A DNA stretch of 64,000 nucleotides from Robbsia betulipollinis. GTDB taxonomy: Bacteria; Pseudomonadota; Gammaproteobacteria; Burkholderiales; Burkholderiaceae. Positions 26,439-35,397 of this stretch are shown piece after piece. Location of the stretch: assembly GCF_026624755.1 (NCBI RefSeq), contig NZ_JAPMXC010000011.1, positions 50,435 through 114,434 of the forward strand. The letters are read 5' to 3'. A program made the position numbers and the translations under genes. The first letter of the stretch is position 1, and each line of letters opens with the position of its first letter. A model generated the notes under the pieces. The model did not search any database. It was not told the origin of the DNA and worked only from the letters and a program-made list of their open reading frames with translations.

Positions 26439-26720
26439 GAAGCGCTCCTTTCAGAATGGTAGGGGACCGGATGCACGTACCGTGCCGCGCCGGGCAACCG
26501 ACGTGCGCGGCCGGACGCAAACCGAACCCGGCCCGGCCCGGCGAAGCCACGCATACGCGGTGCAATGGGCCTCGCGGACGCAGGACATGAAAAATAGTGA
26601 AAAATCGGCAACGATGCGGCTTCAGTCTGTCGAACTCCTGCCGTTAAAACAGTCGTTCGTCTCATGTTTTTCACGTGTCCGGCATGCGATCCGGCTCCAC
26701 TGTCGCTCACAGGTGTCCCG

Positions 26721-28322
26721 ATGAAACTCAGTCTCAAAATTCCGCTCGCCTTTGGCCTGGCCATGCTCCTGATGTGCGCGGGCGCGCTTTACGGCATCTT
26801 CGCGCTCGACCGGGCGATCGCCATCTACGGCACGACGGTTCAGGAACACGCCGCCGACGAGCGGAAGGTATCCGCGACGCTGGTCGCCTTCAAGGGCCAG
26901 GTGCAGGAATGGAAAGACGTTCTGCTGCGCGGCAAGGACCCTGCCACGCTCGACAAGAACTGGGCCGCTTTCGAGAAACAGGAAAAGGTCGTCGACGCGC
27001 TGAGCGCGGATTTGCAGGACCGCCTGCCGGCGGGAGACAGTCGCGACCTGATCGCGAAATTCGCCGCCGCCCACAGCGTCATGGGCACCGGTTACCGGGC
27101 CGGACTGGCGGCTTTCAAGGCGGCCGACTTCGACCCGACCGCCGGAGACCGCGCGGTAGCCGGCGTGGATCGCAAGCCGGCGGCCTTGCTCGCGCAGGCC
27201 GCGGCCCGGATCGCCGACGAAAGCGCCGAGGTGGCCGCCGGCGCGGCGGCCGACGCGCGCTGGGCCAGCCGCCTCAGCCTCGGCCTGATGCTGCTGGTCG
27301 CCGCGGTGGCGCTGATCGGCGGCATCCTTTTCAGCCGCACCATCTCGCGTCCGCTCGGCAAGGCCCTCGAATGCGCCCGCGCGGTGGCACGTGGCGATCT
27401 CTCGGCGGAACTGGATACGCGCGGCAAGGACGAGATCGGCGATCTGCTGCGCGCGCTGCAGGACATGCAGCGGAGCCTGTCGCAAGTGGTCAGCAATGTC
27501 CGGCGCAACGCCGAGGGGGTGGCGGTCGCGAGCGCGCAAATCGCCTCGGGCAATCAGAATCTGGCCGCGCGCACCGAGGAGCAGGCCGCGTCGCTGGGAG
27601 AAACCGCAGCCAGCATGGAGGAATTGACCGCCACGGTCCGCCTGAACGCGGATAACGCGCGCCAGGCATCCACCTTCACCGACACCGCGTCGGACACCGC
27701 CGCGCGCGGGGGGGCCGTCATGAACAACGTGGTGGAAACGATGCGCGGCATCAGCGACAGTTCCAGCAAGGTCGCGGACATCATCGCCGTGATCGACGGC
27801 ATCGCGTTCCAGACCAACATCCTCGCCCTCAACGCCGCGGTGGAAGCGGCGCGCGCCGGCGAACAGGGTCGCGGCTTCGCCGTGGTGGCCACCGAAGTTC
27901 GCCTGCTGGCGCAGCGCAGCGCCAGCGCCGCGAAGGAAATCAAGGGCCTGATCGCGCAGTCCACCGATCGCGTCGATGCCGGCACCGCCCAGGTCCGCGA
28001 CGCGGGCCAGATCATCGCCGAGATCGTCGGCTCCGTGCAGCGCGTCACCGATATCGTCGGCGAGATTTCGTCCGCCTCCCAGGAGCAGAGCAAAGGCATC
28101 GAGCAGATCAACGTCGCGGTCACGCAGATGGACGAGGTCACGCAGCAGAACGCGGCCCTGGTCGAGGAAGCATCGGCCGCGGCGCAATCGCTGGCATCCC
28201 AGGCCAACTCGTTACGCGACGCCGTCGCCGTCTTCACGCTGCGCGAGGCCTCCGCCATGCTGCCCGGCACGGCCGCGCGCCACACCACGTCAGGCTATGG
28301 CCAGACCGTCAGCCTCGCCTGA
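26721..28322 (+). CDS. Methyl-accepting chemotaxis protein
   Basis: A 533-residue transmembrane chemoreceptor. Helix 1 is IPLAFGLAMLLMCAGALYGIFAL; the periplasmic sensor spans residues about 33-190; helix 2 is LSLGLMLLVAAVALIGGILFS. A HAMP domain follows (SRPLGKALECARAVARGDL then DEIGDLLRALQDM), then a long signalling coil with hairpin tip [29 protein letters not shown]. Adaptation sites are likely in the ARTEEQAASLGETAASMEE and TQQNAALVEEASAAAQSL stretches. The sensor is a four-helix bundle of the Tar/TarH type by length. Signals to CheA/CheW. The start at 26721 is the first Met giving a proper N-terminal anchor. Confidence 0.92.
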   Translation: MKLSLKIPLAFGLAMLLMCAGALYGIFALDRAIAIYGTTVQEHAADERKVSATLVAFKGQVQEWKDVLLRGKDPATLDKNWAAFEKQEKVVDALSADLQDRLPAGDSRDLIAKFAAAHSVMGTGYRAGLAAFKAADFDPTAGDRAVAGVDRKPAALLAQAAARIADESAEVAAGAAADARWASRLSLGLMLLVAAVALIGGILFSRTISRPLGKALECARAVARGDLSAELDTRGKDEIGDLLRALQDMQRSLSQVVSNVRRNAEGVAVASAQIASGNQNLAARTEEQAASLGETAASMEELTATVRLNADNARQASTFTDTASDTAARGGAVMNNVVETMRGISDSSSKVADIIAVIDGIAFQTNILALNAAVEAARAGEQGRGFAVVATEVRLLAQRSASAAKEIKGLIAQSTDRVDAGTAQVRDAGQIIAEIVGSVQRVTDIVGEISSASQEQSKGIEQINVAVTQMDEVTQQNAALVEEASAAAQSLASQANSLRDAVAVFTLREASAMLPGTAARHTTSGYGQTVSLA

Positions 28323-28328
28323 CGCGCC

Positions 28329-29426
28329 TCAGTCCGCATAGTCCACGGTACGGCGCCCGACCTCTTCCGGCGGCATGCCGGCCGTCAGTGCCGCGCACCG
28401 GATCTGCTCCCAGGTGGTGGCATCCACCGGAATGCCGTGCAGGGCACGCTCCGTCTGCCGCCGCCGCTCGGGTTCGCCGGGCAGCTGGATCGGGTCGCCG
28501 TCCGGGGCCAGCCGCGTGGCCCGGATCCACTCGACGAACGCTTCCGTCTCGGCCTGTGCATCCGGCGCGTCGAAAGCTTGCGGATCGACGATGACCGACA
28601 TCATGCCGTTGATGATGCCGCTGCCCGTCACCAGGGTGCGTTCGTGCGTGGTGACGCCGCCGGCCATCGCACCCGCCAGGATCTCGCACATCACCGCCAG
28701 CCCCGACCCCTTGTGTCCGCCAAACGGCAGCAGCGCGCCGAACGGGGGTTCATGCATCACCTTCGGCTCGATGCTCGGCCGTCCCGTGTGGTCGATCAGA
28801 TTGCCGGGGCCGACCGTCTCCCCCTTGTTGTAGGCGACGCGGGTCTTGCCGAAAGCGATCCCGGAGGTCGCGAAGTCGAGCACCAGCGGCGGCTGGCCCG
28901 CGCGCGGAAACGCCGCGCAGAAGGGATTGGTGCCAAAACGCCGGTCCATGCCGCCCAGCGGCGCGACGAACGCGTCGCCCGCCACATTGACGAAGTGAAA
29001 CGACGCCAGGCCGGCGCGCGCGCATTGCTCGGCCCAATGGCCGATGCGTCCGATATGGTGGGAATCGCGCAGTCCCACGGCCGCGATGCCCAATTTCCGC
29101 GCCCGTTCGATCCCGTGCGCCATCGCCTCATGGGCGATCACCTGACCCAGTCCGCGCCCGCCCTCCACCGTCAGTACCGCGCCGAAGTCGCGAACGACGC
29201 GAGCGTGTGCGTTGAGTTGCAACTCTTGCAGCCCCAGCGCCGCGACGTACCGGGGAATCATGCCGACGCCATGTGAATCGTGTCCGGCGAGATTCGCGGC
29301 GATCAGGTGATCGGCAACGAGTTCCGCCTCGCGGGCCAAGCTTCCGGCACTTTCAAAGATCCGCCGGACGTAGACATGCAGCTTGTCGGCCGAAATGCGC
29401 ACCTCTGGAACGGGGATTGCGGACAT
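28329..29426 (-). CDS. Malate/L-lactate dehydrogenase-family (Ldh2) oxidoreductase
   Basis: A 365-residue NAD(P)H-dependent dehydrogenase of the Ldh2/MDH2 family, distinct from Rossmann lactate dehydrogenases. Conserved: the DSHGVGMIPRYV start motif with catalytic His, ERARKLGIAAVGLRDSHHIGRIGHWAEQ, the GGMDRRFGTNPFCAAFP loop, DFATSGIAFGK, and FGGHKGSGLAVMCEILAGA. Substrates in the family include malate, ureidoglycolate, sulfolactate and 2,3-diketogulonate, so the exact reaction is open. The start at 29426 is the only Met close before the conserved region; an extended frame to 29528 runs through the promoter. Confidence 0.85.
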   Translation of the reverse strand: MSAIPVPEVRISADKLHVYVRRIFESAGSLAREAELVADHLIAANLAGHDSHGVGMIPRYVAALGLQELQLNAHARVVRDFGAVLTVEGGRGLGQVIAHEAMAHGIERARKLGIAAVGLRDSHHIGRIGHWAEQCARAGLASFHFVNVAGDAFVAPLGGMDRRFGTNPFCAAFPRAGQPPLVLDFATSGIAFGKTRVAYNKGETVGPGNLIDHTGRPSIEPKVMHEPPFGALLPFGGHKGSGLAVMCEILAGAMAGGVTTHERTLVTGSGIINGMMSVIVDPQAFDAPDAQAETEAFVEWIRATRLAPDGDPIQLPGEPERRRQTERALHGIPVDATTWEQIRCAALTAGMPPEEVGRRTVDYAD

Positions 29427-29527
29427 GAAGGTATGTCTCCGAGAAAATTGGAATGCGTGGGTGAAGCGCAGAGGCCAAGCGCCCGAACCCCATGCGATTG
29501 TTGCTTTTGAAAGAACAATAAATTGCA

Positions 29528-29566
29528 AACTATCGGTATAAAGTTTCGATAGTTAAGGACTATAAT
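29528..29566 (+). promoter_or_regulatory. AT-rich intergenic inverted repeat and -10 box
   Basis: An inverted repeat AACTATCG (29528-29535) / CGATAGTT (29547-29554) with an 11-bp centre is followed by TATAAT at 29561-29566. It lies between the divergent Ldh2 and DUF4148 genes and stands out as AT-rich. It may be an operator serving either gene; no good -35 is evident. Confidence 0.45.
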
Positions 29567-29688
29567 TATTTCCGTTGATGGCGCGGGTTCTTCTCCGGCC
29601 CCTTCCCATCACGCATCACACCGCTTGGATGGCTGGATTTTCCCATTCCACCATCGTTCCACCCCACCGCTCACGATTGAGGTTTGCC

Positions 29689-29997
29689 ATGAAGAAGATT
29701 TTGATCCCCGCTGCATTCGCCGTCGCGGCACTCACGCTTTCGGGCGTTGCATCTGCCCAGGACAATAATAACGTGACCACACGTTCGCAAGTCAACGCCA
29801 ACCTGGTGCAGTTCACGCAAGCCGGTTACACCCGTGCCGGCGACCAGACCCAGTACCCGAACAACATGTTGCAGGCGGAAGCCAACATTCCCGGCAACGA
29901 CCAGTCGTATGGCGGTTCCGCATCGGGCAGTTCGTACTCCGGCACGCGCGGCGGTTCGATGGGCGGTGCCAACTGGCAGTCGGTCACCAAGCCGTAA
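29689..29997 (+). CDS. DUF4148 secreted protein
   Basis: A 102-residue exported protein. The Sec signal (KKILIPAAFAVAALTLSGVASAQ) is followed by a short DUF4148 core: TTRSQVNANLVQFTQAGYTRAGDQ. The C-terminal half is low-complexity (Gly/Ser-rich). Burkholderiaceae carry many such small periplasmic proteins of unknown role, often highly expressed or stress-induced. The start at 29689 is the Met that begins the signal peptide. Confidence 0.82.
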   Translation: MKKILIPAAFAVAALTLSGVASAQDNNNVTTRSQVNANLVQFTQAGYTRAGDQTQYPNNMLQAEANIPGNDQSYGGSASGSSYSGTRGGSMGGANWQSVTKP

Positions 29998-30119
29998 ATA
30001 TCGCGATGCGAGCCCGTTCCGGATCCCGCTTTCGGATATCGGTTTCGGGCCTCGCGCCACCGTGACGGAAATGCTTCGGGCCGGACGCACGCGCGCATAA
30101 TCGCGTTGGTGCTCCCGGC

Positions 30120-30140
30120 CCGTCGCCGTTCTAGCGACGG
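30120..30140 (+). terminator. Hairpin terminator after the DUF4148 gene
   Basis: A perfect 7-bp stem (CCGTCGC / GCGACGG) with a 7-nt loop followed by CTTTCT, in the short gap between the DUF4148 gene and the convergent DoxX-like gene. A weak but plausible intrinsic terminator. Confidence 0.5.
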
Positions 30141-30144
30141 CTTT

Positions 30145-30537
30145 CTAGCGGCGATGCGCCGCGCGCGGCCGGGTGCTCCACCAGATGCAGACGAGCAGTG
30201 CGACCTGAACCGGCAGGCGCAGCAATAGCAGCCAGGGCGGCACCATGGGAAACAACGCCGCGTGCTGCCACATGTATACGTTGGCCGGCGTCACGGCGAG
30301 GGTCAGCAGGATCAATCCCCACCCCGCCAGTTGCCGTGTGGGTGCGAGCAGGATGCCGAACGCGCCGAGCAGTTCGCAGACGCCGCTCACATAGACCATC
30401 GCCACGGGGTGCGGTATCGATGGCGGCACGATCGTCGCGAACGCGTGCGTCATGGCGAAATGCCCGATGCCGCCGAGGAAGAACCACAGGAAGACGAAGG
30501 CGCGCCCCGCGCGCCGGGCCAGCGATTCCCCTCTCAT
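30145..30537 (-). CDS. DoxX-like four-span membrane protein
   Basis: A 130-residue inner-membrane protein with four hydrophobic spans: RAFVFLWFFLGGIGHFAM, PVAMVYVSGVCELLGAFGILLAP, GWGLILLTLAVTPANVYMWQH and WLLLLRLPVQVALLVCIWW. The GxxHF...CELLGAFGIL pattern is that of the DoxX/DUF417-like family. The ATG overlaps the stop of the frameshifted DUF2252 gene upstream (ATGA), so it was co-translated. Role unknown; relatives are linked to redox or sulfur stress. Confidence 0.8.
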   Translation of the reverse strand: MRGESLARRAGRAFVFLWFFLGGIGHFAMTHAFATIVPPSIPHPVAMVYVSGVCELLGAFGILLAPTRQLAGWGLILLTLAVTPANVYMWQHAALFPMVPPWLLLLRLPVQVALLVCIWWSTRPRAAHRR

Positions 30538-31770
30538 GCAGCGGCCTTCGCATAGCGCCGGCAATGTTCGAGATAGCCGCTCTCGTGGCTGCTGACCAGG
30601 TCGACGATGCTGTTCCACAACCAGGACGGCGCGTCGAGCGTCTTCGACCGGTTGCGTTTCAGCTGGGCGTGCCAGCTCCGCCGCGTCACATCGTCCATCT
30701 GCCGCGCGTGCGCCTTGCCGACCACCTGCGCCAGGAAATACGCGACGTTCATGGCCTCGGCCTGTCCGATCTCCTCGATTTCGAGCTTGATGTCCTGCGG
30801 CAGCAATTCCCGGATGACCACCGAACGGCCCTGCAGACGCGCGGCACGCATCCGGTTGCCCAGATACGGCGACAGATGCCGCGCGCCCTCGACGACCCGC
30901 TCCGCGTTGTCGCGCGGCATCGCCGCTTTCGTGTACCGCGGGGCGGCCGCGGTCGTGCCCTCCTTGATGTCCACCAGGCACAGGTCATCGCCCTCCACCG
31001 TGCCGCCATCGACATCCAGCAATACCGCGTAGCGCAGGCGACCGAGCGAACTGCATCCCTTCACCCAGTACGCCGCATCGAGCACCGTGACGTCGCCGTT
31101 GTCCTCGCGGCCACGCAGGCTCGTCACCAGTTGCGAGATCGCGTTTTTCTCGAACAACGCCTGGATCTCGTCCATTTCCGTCCTCGACAACGGCCAGAAA
31201 CGCTTGCCCAGCGGGATCGTCGGCTGAATGCCGTCGATGCGCTCTTCGGCGAGATGCCGCCACGAACGCCGTACCGCTTCCTTCAGCACGACTTTCACGA
31301 CATCGGGCTTTTTTTCCTCCCCATGCCGCTCGCGTGCGCTTTTCCTGAACGCCTGCTGATACCCCTGGGACAGCGCTTCCATCATGTGAATGGTCGTCAG
31401 ACCCGGCAGGTTCGAACCCCGCGCCGCCGTCGCCAGCGATAAACCGAGACGAATCAGATCGTGCGCCGGATTGCCGATGACGGTCTGATCCAGATCGCGG
31501 ATCTGAATCTCCCACCTTGCCCTGCGAATCGGCCACCGGTCCCAGATTTCCGGTATGGCAATCGCCGCAGATCCAGATGGCCGGCCCCTCCGGAAGCGCG
31601 CCGCGCTTGATCTCGTTGAGCCATTCGTAGAATTTGGCGGTATTGCCGCGGACATAAGCGTGGGACGAGCGCGCCATCTTGGCGTTGCGCTTGGCCACCA
31701 GCAGGCGCTGACGGCGGTCGGCACCCGGCAGCCCCTCTTCGATTTGCGCGATTGATAGTTTTTTGACCAT
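30534..31770 (-). pseudogene. DUF2252 gene split by a single-base frameshift
   Basis: Two overlapping frames together make one DUF2252 protein of about 411 residues. The first frame (from ATG 31770, GGGGA ribosome site) gives [13 protein letters not shown], then the family's RSSHAYVRGNTAKFYEWL and CGDCHTGNLGPVADSQGK. The second gives EIQIRDLDQTVIGNPAHDLIRLGLSL and the remaining kinase-like domain to AAA at 30537. The junction is the C-run at 31511-31513 (plus strand), where one extra base shifts the frame. Removing it restores the continuous family motif (GDxH...NLG, then DLDxT). Either a true inactivating slip or a sequencing error. DUF2252 proteins have a protein-kinase-like fold with unknown substrate. 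Confidence 0.8.
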
Positions 31771-31921
31771 GATTTCCCCGATGGAATGGCGGAGCGACGC
31801 ATCGTTCGTGCCACGCGCGCGATCTACGAACGCAGAACGGCGCATACGGCGCGATGGCCCGGCATCGGGCATCATCATAAGGACCCTGTCCCCTCACCGC
31901 ATTTCAAAAAGGAAGACTCCC

Positions 31922-32962
31922 ATGGCAGCTGCCAAAGGCTATGCCGCGACCGACGCCACCCGTCCGCTCGGCCCCTTCTCCTTCGAGCGACGCGAACCGA
32001 ACGCGGACGACGTCGTCATCTCGGTCAAGTACTGCGGAGTCTGTCACTCCGACATCCACCAGGCACGCAACGAGTGGGGCAATGCGAAATTCCCAATGGT
32101 GCCGGGGCACGAAGTCGCCGGCATCGTCACCGCGGTGGGGGCGAACGTCACCCGCTTCAAACCGGGCGACCGTGCCGGCGTGGGCTGCTTCGTCAACTCC
32201 TGCACGACCTGCGCAAGCCGCGACGTCGATCTCGAACAGTACCTGCCGGGCCTGATCCAGACATACAACGATGTCGAGGCGGACGGCAGGACGCCGACCT
32301 ACGGCGGCTACTCGGACGCGATCGTGGTCAAGGAAGGCTATGTCCTGGCCTTTCCCGACAACCTGCCGCTCGACGCGGCCGCGCCCCTGCTGTGCGCGGG
32401 CATCACGCTGTACTCGCCATTGCGCCACTGGAACGCCGGCCCGGGCAAGCAGGTCGCCATCGTCGGCATGGGCGGACTCGGTCACATGGGCGTCAAGCTC
32501 GGCCACGCGATGGGCGCGGAGATCACCGTGCTCAGCCAGACGCTGTCGAAGCGGGACGACGGAATCAAGCTCGGCGCGGACCACTACTACGCGACCGGCG
32601 ACCCGCAGACCTTCACGGCCCTCGCCGGAAAATTCGATCTGATCATCTGCACCGTCGGCAGCGTCATCGACTGGAACGCCTATCTGAACCTGCTGAAAAT
32701 CGACGGCACCATGGTGCTGGTCGGCGTGCCCGAGCATCCGGTGCCGGTGCATGCGTTTTCCGTCATCGGCGGGCGCCGCAGCCTGGCCGGTTCCGGGATC
32801 GGCTCGATCAAGGAAACCCAGGAGATGCTCGACTTCTGCGGGAAACACGACATCGTGGCCGAGATCGAGAAGATCGACATCAAGGATATCAATACGGCCT
32901 ACGAACGCATCCTGAAAAGCGACGTGCGCTACCGCTTCGTCATCGACATGACGACGCTTTGA
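31922..32962 (+). CDS. NAD(P)-dependent medium-chain alcohol dehydrogenase (YahK/CAD type) lacking structural-zinc cysteines
   Basis: A 346-residue medium-chain dehydrogenase of the cinnamyl-alcohol-dehydrogenase/YahK branch, reducing aldehydes. The catalytic zinc set is present: Cys in YCGVCHSD, the His of [10 protein letters not shown], and Cys in [13 protein letters not shown]. The cofactor motif is [19 protein letters not shown]. The structural-zinc lobe, however, reads [16 protein letters not shown], where relatives have four spaced cysteines (CxxCxxCx7C); the third and fourth are replaced by Arg and Leu. The start at 31922 has AGGAAG upstream. Divergent from the DUF2252 gene. Confidence 0.88.
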   Translation: MAAAKGYAATDATRPLGPFSFERREPNADDVVISVKYCGVCHSDIHQARNEWGNAKFPMVPGHEVAGIVTAVGANVTRFKPGDRAGVGCFVNSCTTCASRDVDLEQYLPGLIQTYNDVEADGRTPTYGGYSDAIVVKEGYVLAFPDNLPLDAAAPLLCAGITLYSPLRHWNAGPGKQVAIVGMGGLGHMGVKLGHAMGAEITVLSQTLSKRDDGIKLGADHYYATGDPQTFTALAGKFDLIICTVGSVIDWNAYLNLLKIDGTMVLVGVPEHPVPVHAFSVIGGRRSLAGSGIGSIKETQEMLDFCGKHDIVAEIEKIDIKDINTAYERILKSDVRYRFVIDMTTL

Positions 32963-32984
32963 ACGCACACGCGAGGAAATGACG

Positions 32985-34136
32985 ATGAGCGATCCGATAC
33001 CGTTTGCGATCGACGTGCCGCAGGGCCGCCTGGACGAAATCCGCGCGCAGGTCGCCGCGTTCGATTGGGACGCCTTGCCCGACGCCGGCGCCTGGGACGC
33101 CGGCGTCGGGCTTGCCGACCTGCGCCGGCTGACCGATTACTGGCTCGCGCGGTTCGACTGGCGCGCACAGGAACGCGCGCTGAACCGCCTGCCGCAGTTC
33201 ACCCTCGATCTGGACGGCCAGACGCTGCATTACGTGCACGCGCGTGGCGCAGGATCGAACGGACCACGCGGATCGAAACCGCCGATCCTGTTGCTCCACG
33301 GCTGGCCCGGCTCCTTCATCGAGTTCGCGCAAGTGATCGGCCCGCTTGTCGCGGATGGGCACGACGTCATCGTGCCCTCGCTGCCCGGCTATGCGTTTTC
33401 CGGCCGCCCCGCGCGGCCGATCGGCCCGCGCGCGACGGCTGCGCTCATGCACCGGTTGATGCGCGAGGGTGCGCGCGCCGAGCGCTATCTCGTGCAGGGC
33501 GGCGACTGGGGCGCGACCATCGGCAGTTGGCTCGCGTACGATCAGCCGCAGGCCGTCGTTGCGCTGCATCTGAACATGGTCCTGCTGCAGGCCGCAGACG
33601 TCCAGCCGGACACGGCCGCGGAGCGCGCATGGGCGCAACGCCGGGCCACGCTCGCGGAGGCCGAGGGCGGCTATTCGCACCTGCAGGGCACGCGCCCGCA
33701 GACACTCGGCATCGCCATGTCCGACAGTGCCGTGGGCCTGGCCGCGTGGATCCTGGAGAAGTTCGGCGTCTGGTCCGACGTGCCGCGCCGCCCGGACGGC
33801 AGCCCGGACCTGTGGCGCCGTTTCGACGAAGACCTGCTGCTGACCAACATCATGCTGTACCTCGCGCCGCGGTCCTTCGTCACCTCGACGTGGCTGTACC
33901 GCGGACGGGTCCGGGAAGGGTCGGGCACCCTGCCCGCCGGCGCGCGCATCGGCACGCCGACCGCCGTCGCGGCGTTTCCCGATCCCGCCTTTCCGCCGCC
34001 GCCCCGCTCGCAGGCCGAGAAAACCTATAACGTCGTGCGCTGGACCGACATGCCCGCCGGCGGCCATTTCGCCGCGCTCGAGGAACCGGCGCGCTGGCTG
34101 GCCGATGTGCGCGCCTTTATCGCGACGCACGGTTGA
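32985..34136 (+). CDS. Epoxide hydrolase (EHN-type alpha/beta hydrolase)
   Basis: A 383-residue alpha/beta hydrolase of the microsomal-epoxide-hydrolase-like family, with an N-terminal EHN domain (residues 1-95: FAIDVPQGRLDEIRAQV, then LADYWLARFDWRAQERALNRLPQF). The oxyanion-hole motif is LLHGWPGSFIEF, the nucleophile Asp lies in VQGGDWGATIGSW, and the catalytic His in PAGGHFAALEEP. Hydrolyses epoxides to diols. The GAGGA site at 32973 favours the second ATG (32985, MSDPIPF) over the first at 32979, which would have no spacing. 22 bp after the alcohol dehydrogenase and likely co-transcribed. Confidence 0.88.
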   Translation: MSDPIPFAIDVPQGRLDEIRAQVAAFDWDALPDAGAWDAGVGLADLRRLTDYWLARFDWRAQERALNRLPQFTLDLDGQTLHYVHARGAGSNGPRGSKPPILLLHGWPGSFIEFAQVIGPLVADGHDVIVPSLPGYAFSGRPARPIGPRATAALMHRLMREGARAERYLVQGGDWGATIGSWLAYDQPQAVVALHLNMVLLQAADVQPDTAAERAWAQRRATLAEAEGGYSHLQGTRPQTLGIAMSDSAVGLAAWILEKFGVWSDVPRRPDGSPDLWRRFDEDLLLTNIMLYLAPRSFVTSTWLYRGRVREGSGTLPAGARIGTPTAVAAFPDPAFPPPPRSQAEKTYNVVRWTDMPAGGHFAALEEPARWLADVRAFIATHG

Positions 34137-34220
34137 ACGGCGCGGGCCAGCCGGTACCTCGGACGGCCTCCCGTACCCGCGCGTGGCCGGTGTTCCCGGG
34201 CGACTTTCCCGGACCGTCCC

Positions 34221-35276
34221 TCAGCCCGCCTCCAGCCGGGCTTCGATCCGGCCCATCGTCCCCTCGACCCATCGGCGCAACCACCCGTCCGCCGCCACCA
34301 GCGGCACCGAACGGGCGATGATTCCGTACACGCGGCCGCGCGGGAGTTTCGACACCCGGGCAGGGTCCAGCCAATGCGGATTCTCGACCAGCAGCAGCAG
34401 CGTCTCCAGGCCGATGAGGATCGGCCACAGGCAGGCCAGCCGCAGGCGGACCGCGGAACCGGGAATCGCGAGCGTGTAGGCGAGCGCCTCGCGAAAATGA
34501 TCGAGCGTCGTGCGCACCAGGACGGCCCGCAGCGCGCGCGCGCGCCGCGATGCGTCCGGCAGCAGCAGATCCGGCGCATGCAAGCCGGATGCCGCCAGCA
34601 GCGTCGTCGGCAGATAGCAACGGCCGATCCGCAGATCCTTGCCGCAATCCCGCAACACGTTCGTCATCTGTAGCGCCTTGCCGAACCGTACGCCACGCGC
34701 CAGCATCGTCGCGGCGTCGCCCGCGAGCGTGCCCGGCAGATGCGCATAGGTCATCCTCGTCCAGAATTCGCCGACGCAACCCGCCACCAGATAGGTGTAG
34801 CGGTCCAGCGCCGCGGCATCGTCCAGCGCGGCGATTCGTCCCGAGCGCTCGTCGGGAAAGGTACGCAGGTCGAACTCCATGCCCTCGGTCAGGGTCGAGA
34901 CGATCTCGCGTACCGCCGCGCGGTCGGGTTCGCGCATCCGCGCGAGCAACGCCAGCGCCGGCCCCAACGATTCCAGCAGCGCTTTTTCGTCGACCAGCGC
35001 CTGCTGACCGGCGATCTCCTCGGTCATGCGCCGCATCAGCGCCGGCTCCGGCGCGGCGCCATTGACCTGGTCCCGCAAGGCCAGCAGCAGGGTCAGGCGT
35101 TGCTCGGGCGCGATCAGCGACGTGTCGGCCACCGTGTCCGCGGCGCGCGCCAGCAGATAGGCCAGGCCGACCGGATCGCGCATGCCGGCGGGCAGCACGC
35201 GCAGCGTCAGGTAAAAGGAACGCGACACGCTTTTCAGCAGCGGGCCGAGGAGGAAGGCCCGGTCAGGCTTGTGCAT
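34221..35276 (-). CDS. Squalene/phytoene synthase family protein
   Basis: A 351-residue trans-isoprenyl diphosphate synthase. It starts HKPDRAFLLGPLLKSVSRSFYLTLRVLP (the family's SRSF motif). Two Asp-rich metal sites follow: RAADTVADTSLI (about 60) and NVLRDCGKDLRIGRCYLP (about 210). It condenses two C15 or C20 diphosphates head-to-head. The fit is best to bacterial squalene synthase (HpnC/SQS-like), for hopanoids or sterol-like lipids; no hop genes are nearby. The start at 35276 is the first Met; a TTG lies further upstream. Stands alone on its strand. Confidence 0.82.
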   Translation of the reverse strand: MHKPDRAFLLGPLLKSVSRSFYLTLRVLPAGMRDPVGLAYLLARAADTVADTSLIAPEQRLTLLLALRDQVNGAAPEPALMRRMTEEIAGQQALVDEKALLESLGPALALLARMREPDRAAVREIVSTLTEGMEFDLRTFPDERSGRIAALDDAAALDRYTYLVAGCVGEFWTRMTYAHLPGTLAGDAATMLARGVRFGKALQMTNVLRDCGKDLRIGRCYLPTTLLAASGLHAPDLLLPDASRRARALRAVLVRTTLDHFREALAYTLAIPGSAVRLRLACLWPILIGLETLLLLVENPHWLDPARVSKLPRGRVYGIIARSVPLVAADGWLRRWVEGTMGRIEARLEAG

Positions 35277-35397
35277 GGGAAAATCGCATCCGGAGAAAAG
35301 GCATCGCCGGATTGTATCCGGCAAACGCCGGCGCGGCCGTCACGCGGAGGGATGCCACCCTCCGGCAGGACGTCGGCGGCATCCATCGATGCCGCTT

